This document shows, in pieces, positions 21,265-24,287 of a stretch of 24,287 nt of DNA (the first letter of the stretch is position 1; each line of letters opens with the position of its first letter). This DNA is from UBA6345 sp045577635. GTDB taxonomy: Bacteria; Bacillota; Clostridia; Christensenellales; UBA1242. The stretch lies in assembly GCA_045577635.1 (NCBI GenBank), contig JAZNIS010000063.1:1-24287 (forward strand), given 5' to 3'. A program made the translations under genes and the position numbers. Under the pieces are notes generated by a model. That model ran no database searches and was not told the origin of the DNA. It was given only the letters and a program-made list of their open reading frames with translations.

Positions 21265-22182
21265 ATGAACAACATTGAAAAAGATTTACTTAAAAGTATT
21301 GCCGACCTACACGAAATTCCACAAGGTGCTGTTAGTTTTAGAAAAAACGGTAAAAGTGAAAAGTTAAATTCAACTGCCGAAATTGAAATTGTTAAAAAGA
21401 CCGATAAAGCCGGAATTGATATTATTGTTAAACCAAATGTTAAAGGTAAAAGTTTACACTTACCTGTAATTATTACTGAAAGTGGTGTAACCGACCTTGT
21501 TTATAACGATTTTTATATTGGCGACAATGCCGAAGTAACAATTGTTGCTGGTTGTGGCATACACAATGCAGGAGATAAAGCTAGCGAACATAATGGCATT
21601 CATAGTTTCCATTTAGGCAAAGGTTGCAAAGTTACCTATTTAGAAAAACATTTAGGTATGGGTAACGAAACTAGTGGAAAAATATTAAACCCTATAACAA
21701 AAATTAATATGAAAGCCGATAGTTATTTTAACCTAGACACTATTCAACTTGGTGGAGTTACTAGTTCGGTTAGAAAAACAATTGCAAAACTACAAAAAAA
21801 TGCAAAACTTGTAATCAAAGAAAAAGTTTTAACCACAGGCAACCAAATTGCAAAAACTAATTTTGATGTTGTTTTGGCTGGTGAAAATAGTTCGGTTGAA
21901 GTTGTTTCTAGAAGTGTTGCAAAAGATAGTTCCTATCAAAACTTTTATTCCTGCATAAAAGGTAAAAATAAATGTTTTGGTCATGTTGCTTGCGATGGAA
22001 TTTTAACCGACAAAGCAAAAATTGATTCAACACCAAAAATTGTTTGTGAAAATGTTGAAGCAACACTTGTTCATGAAGCTGCAATAGGAAAAATTGCTGG
22101 TGAACAACTACTTAAACTTATGACCTTAGGATTAACCGAACAAGAAGCAGAAGATTTAATTATTAAAGGATTTTTAAAATAA
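21265..22182 (+). CDS. sufB: Short SufB/SufD-family scaffold protein
   Basis: The 305-residue protein has the right-handed beta-helix core of SufB/SufD and lacks the long N-terminal region of SufB (usually 450-490 residues). Visible family features are HNGIHSFHLGKGCKVTYLEKH (109-129) in the core, ACDGIL (242-247, Cys243) where SufB has its cluster-related TQCDSLL cysteine, and LVHEAAIGKI (268-277, His270-Glu271) matching the SufB EHEATxSKI. Together these suggest a scaffold able to hold a cluster, probably as a homodimer with SufC in place of the SufB-SufC2-SufD complex. The pairing and size resemble the two-gene SUF-like minimal system (SmsC-SmsB) reported from anaerobic archaea and bacteria. 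Start and coupling are firm (AAGGAGG 21250-21256). The functional statement is family knowledge plus inference. Confidence 0.85.
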   Translation: MNNIEKDLLKSIADLHEIPQGAVSFRKNGKSEKLNSTAEIEIVKKTDKAGIDIIVKPNVKGKSLHLPVIITESGVTDLVYNDFYIGDNAEVTIVAGCGIHNAGDKASEHNGIHSFHLGKGCKVTYLEKHLGMGNETSGKILNPITKINMKADSYFNLDTIQLGGVTSSVRKTIAKLQKNAKLVIKEKVLTTGNQIAKTNFDVVLAGENSSVEVVSRSVAKDSSYQNFYSCIKGKNKCFGHVACDGILTDKAKIDSTPKIVCENVEATLVHEAAIGKIAGEQLLKLMTLGLTEQEAEDLIIKGFLK

Positions 22183-22203
22183 TTTTTAAAATTAAATTTT
22201 GTT

Positions 22204-22212
22204 TGCTATACT
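22204..22212 (+). promoter_or_regulatory. Extended -10 promoter for ribokinase-nucleoside hydrolase unit
   Basis: TGC followed by TATACT (22207-22212) forms an extended -10. The -35 is weak (TTTAAA at 22185-22190, 16-base spacer). No terminator separates it from sufB, so read-through from sufCB is possible. Confidence 0.5.
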
Positions 22213-22239
22213 AAAATTAATAAAGTAAAGGAAGTTTTT

Positions 22240-23169
22240 ATGGCTACAATTAAAAATAGAGTGGGTGTTATTGGAAGCATTAACACCGATATAGTTTGTC
22301 AAACCAACAAATTGCCAAAAGTTGGCGAAACTGTTATGGGCGAAACCTTTTCGGTTTTGTTTGGTGGGAAAGGTGCTAACGAAGCCGTTGCTGCTGCTCG
22401 TTTAGGTGAAAGTGTTAACTTGCTGGGTTGTGTTGGCGATGATATGTTTTCAAAAAATGCAATTGCTAATTTGCACACAGAAGGTGTGCACATTACTGCC
22501 GTTAAACAATTAAAAAATGTTAAAGGTGGAATTGCCAACATTGTTGTTAGTGATGGAAACAATCAAATTATAGTTATTCCTGGTGCAAACGGATTAGTTG
22601 ACAAACAATATGTTAAAAAATATGCTAGCCGAATTAAAGAATGTTCAATTATGGGTGGCATGTTTGAAATTCCACTAGATAGTTTGTTACTTGCTAGTGA
22701 AATTTGTGTTAAAAATGGTGTTAAATTTGTTTTAAACCCATCGCCTATTAAAAAATTTCCAAAAGAGTTATTTAACAATGCAACCTATGTTATTGTTAAC
22801 GAATTAGAATTAAAAGAAATTGATGGTTACAACGAAAACACACCTTATTCACTTTTAGAAAAATACCCTAATAAAATTATTTTAACAAAAGGTGGCGAAG
22901 GTGCATTTTTCCATAACGGAGAAAAAATTGTTAACTGCCCTGCTGCAAAAGTTAAAGTTGTTGATACAACAGGTGCTGGTGATACATTCCTTGGAACATT
23001 TATGGTTGCCATAAATAAAGGATTAAACATGGAACAAGCAATTACATTTGCAAATATTTGTGCTGGTTTAAAAACCGAAAAATTAGGTGCACAAACAGGT
23101 ATGCCAACACTAGAACAAGTTAAAAAATATATTAAAAAACATAAAGTTAATTTAGAAATTAATTTTTAG
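22240..23169 (+). CDS. rbsK: Ribokinase (PfkB family)
   Basis: The 309-residue protein carries the ribokinase-type PfkB signatures: GSINTD (12-17) at the sugar site, GGKGANEAVAAARLG (42-56), an NPSP element (166-169), and the ATP/anion-hole motif DTTGAGDTF (242-250), whose Asp248 is the catalytic base. Length is typical (about 300-310). It phosphorylates D-ribose at O5 with ATP to ribose 5-phosphate. Some relatives use deoxyribose or other sugars, so the exact substrate is not certain. The nucleoside hydrolase gene starts nine bases after its TAG stop, which supports ribose released from nucleosides as substrate. No ribose ABC transporter lies next to it in this window. AAAGGAAG precedes the ATG. 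Confidence 0.92.
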   Translation: MATIKNRVGVIGSINTDIVCQTNKLPKVGETVMGETFSVLFGGKGANEAVAAARLGESVNLLGCVGDDMFSKNAIANLHTEGVHITAVKQLKNVKGGIANIVVSDGNNQIIVIPGANGLVDKQYVKKYASRIKECSIMGGMFEIPLDSLLLASEICVKNGVKFVLNPSPIKKFPKELFNNATYVIVNELELKEIDGYNENTPYSLLEKYPNKIILTKGGEGAFFHNGEKIVNCPAAKVKVVDTTGAGDTFLGTFMVAINKGLNMEQAITFANICAGLKTEKLGAQTGMPTLEQVKKYIKKHKVNLEINF

Positions 23170-23178
23170 GAGAACACA

Positions 23179-24144
23179 ATGGATGCAGTTAATATTGCTA
23201 AAAAATATTTAAAAAGTTTAAAGGAACAAACACCAACCGAAACTGAACCTTTAATTGTTGATTGCGACCCTGGTATTGATGATGCTATGGCATTACTTTT
23301 ACTATCTGATAATTTAGATAAATACGATATTAAATTAATTTGCAGTTGTGCTGGTAACACACCTATTGACCTTACAACAAAAAATATGCAATTTTTTGCA
23401 GAAAACTTTTTTAAAGGTGTTAGAATTGCAAAAGGTAGCAAAAAAGCATTAGTTAAAGAAAATGCTAGAAATGCCGACGATGTGCATGGTGCAACCGGAA
23501 TGGGTGCTTACATTGTTGGTGAACCAAACTACCCTGTTGAACCTGATGCAGTTGAAAGCATGGTGTCTGTGTTAAAAGAAAGTGAAAAACCTGTAACACT
23601 TGTTACATTAGGACCACTTACCAATGTTGCAAAATTAGTTATTTTACATCCAGAATTAAAAGAAAAAATTAAACAAGTTTACACAATGATTGGTTCGTTA
23701 GATGGCAGTGGAAATATTACAAGTTATGCAGAATTTAATTCATATTTTGACCCAGAAGCTTTTGACCTTGTTGTTAAAAGTGGAATTAAATTAATTGTTA
23801 ACCCTATGCAATTAGGTGAAGAAACCCGAATTCCTAAAACAGCATTTGAAAAAATGAAAACAGACGGATTAAGAGATAATATGGTTAAAGTTTTGGCTGA
23901 AAGCATTAACGAAACCGTTGACCCAACATGTGTTTGCATATACGACCCTAACACAATTGCGGGAATGGTTAATCCTGATTTATATGATTTTATTCCTTGC
24001 GATATTAATGTTTACACAATGCCAGAAGTTGGTGGTAAAACTGTTATCACCGATAATCCTAACGGTAAACATTTATATCAAAAAGCAAAAGATATTGAAG
24101 CACTTAAAAAATATATTTTAAAATCGTTATTTGAAGAAAATTAA
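23179..24144 (+). CDS. Nucleoside hydrolase (inosine-uridine preferring type)
   Basis: The 321-residue protein belongs to the IUNH family, which cleaves the N-glycosidic bond of nucleosides to ribose and base. The calcium site is complete: VDCDPGIDDA with Asp30, Asp34 and Asp35, and Asp254 near the end. DVHGATGMG (His103), LGPLTNVA (142-149) and YAEFNSYFDPEA (Asn185) complete the ribose pocket. The residue before the last Asp ligand is Tyr253; in classic enzymes this position is His and helps protonate the leaving base. About 25 extra residues precede the usual start, but AGGAG eight bases before ATG 23179 supports it. It is co-transcribed with ribokinase, giving a nucleoside-to-ribose-5-phosphate route. 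Base preference is not readable. Confidence 0.9.
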   Translation: MDAVNIAKKYLKSLKEQTPTETEPLIVDCDPGIDDAMALLLLSDNLDKYDIKLICSCAGNTPIDLTTKNMQFFAENFFKGVRIAKGSKKALVKENARNADDVHGATGMGAYIVGEPNYPVEPDAVESMVSVLKESEKPVTLVTLGPLTNVAKLVILHPELKEKIKQVYTMIGSLDGSGNITSYAEFNSYFDPEAFDLVVKSGIKLIVNPMQLGEETRIPKTAFEKMKTDGLRDNMVKVLAESINETVDPTCVCIYDPNTIAGMVNPDLYDFIPCDINVYTMPEVGGKTVITDNPNGKHLYQKAKDIEALKKYILKSLFEEN

Positions 24145-24163
24145 GAAGGTTAAAACCTTCTTT
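24143..24163 (+). terminator. Rho-independent terminator of the rbsK-nucleoside hydrolase unit
   Basis: An 8-bp stem (24143-24150 with 24155-24162) and four-base loop overlap the stop codon and are followed by seven Ts. Confidence 0.85.
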
Positions 24164-24178
24164 TTTTATTTTTAGATA

Positions 24179-24222
24179 AAAAAACCAAACTTTTATTAAA
24201 AATAATAAAGTTTTAGGTTTTT
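24179..24222. terminator. Second, imperfect terminator-like hairpin
   Basis: AAAAACC...ACTTTTATTA and TAATAAAGTTT...GGTTTTT pair imperfectly around an A-rich loop and end in Ts. It may back up the first terminator. Confidence 0.5.
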
Positions 24223-24251
24223 AATTGAACACAAAACTTTTTATTTGTTAT

Positions 24252-24287
24252 TATAATAGTATAAAAAAATAAAAGGAGGATAACTAT
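24252..24287 (+). promoter_or_regulatory. -10 element and ribosome binding site of the next gene
   Basis: A perfect TATAAT (24252-24257) is followed by a strong AAAGGAGG (24272-24279). The window ends in AT, six bases after the binding site, so an ATG starting at 24286 is expected just beyond the edge. A TTGAAC at 24225-24230 is 21 bases away, too far for a normal -35. Confidence 0.55.

Overview
This is an AT-rich, gene-dense stretch of bacterial chromosome. It holds 21 protein genes (the first cut off by the left edge) and one tRNA gene. Low GC, AGGAGG-type ribosome binding sites, short Rho-independent terminators, InlB-type surface repeats and a lipoprotein point to an uncultured Bacillota (Firmicutes) member, perhaps a gut Clostridia-like lineage; I cannot name it more closely. 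The code is standard: 18 stops are TAA, 2 TAG and 1 TGA, and conserved tryptophans are TGG. No phage genes, transposase genes, CRISPR array or integrase were seen.

Layout. 1-2626 (+): C-terminal part of an InlB-repeat surface protein, then a lipoprotein. 2663-7579 (-): an N-formylglutamate-amidohydrolase-like enzyme, the translationally coupled pair aspS-asnS, and an unknown protein resembling a kinase fold. 7716-10335 (+): acyl-ACP thioesterase, then a membrane glycosyltransferase with a Nudix hydrolase. 10380-13993 (-): two flavoproteins overlapping by ATGA, and a GNAT acetyltransferase. 14190-16829 (+): a MacB-type ABC transporter. 17112-18161 (-): an unrecognised acidic-tailed protein. 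18398-18474 (+): tRNA-Arg(ACG) behind a consensus promoter and a structured leader. 18513-20399: a histidine phosphatase (-), a cytidine-deaminase-like enzyme (+) and a YwaF/TMEM164-like membrane protein (-). 20559-22182 (+): a two-gene SufC-SufB system. 22240-24144 (+): ribokinase and nucleoside hydrolase. The window ends on the ribosome binding site of another + gene.

How the genes fit together. Most are housekeeping. Nucleoside hydrolase would release ribose and base, and ribokinase would phosphorylate the ribose; the deaminase-like protein may feed the same salvage route. SufC and the short SufB/D protein look like a minimal Fe-S scaffold without adjacent sufS, sufU or sufD. AspRS and AsnRS are expressed as one unit.

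I did not find a clearly new multigene system. The signals best worth a second look are non-coding: two identical 16-bp palindromes between convergent genes, a folded leader in front of tRNA-Arg, a GC-rich REP-like island in AT-rich DNA, an inverted repeat overlapping the putative aspS promoter, and a likely leaderless gene. Two proteins, the acidic-tailed 349-aa protein and the kinase-like 315-aa protein, have no function I can assign.
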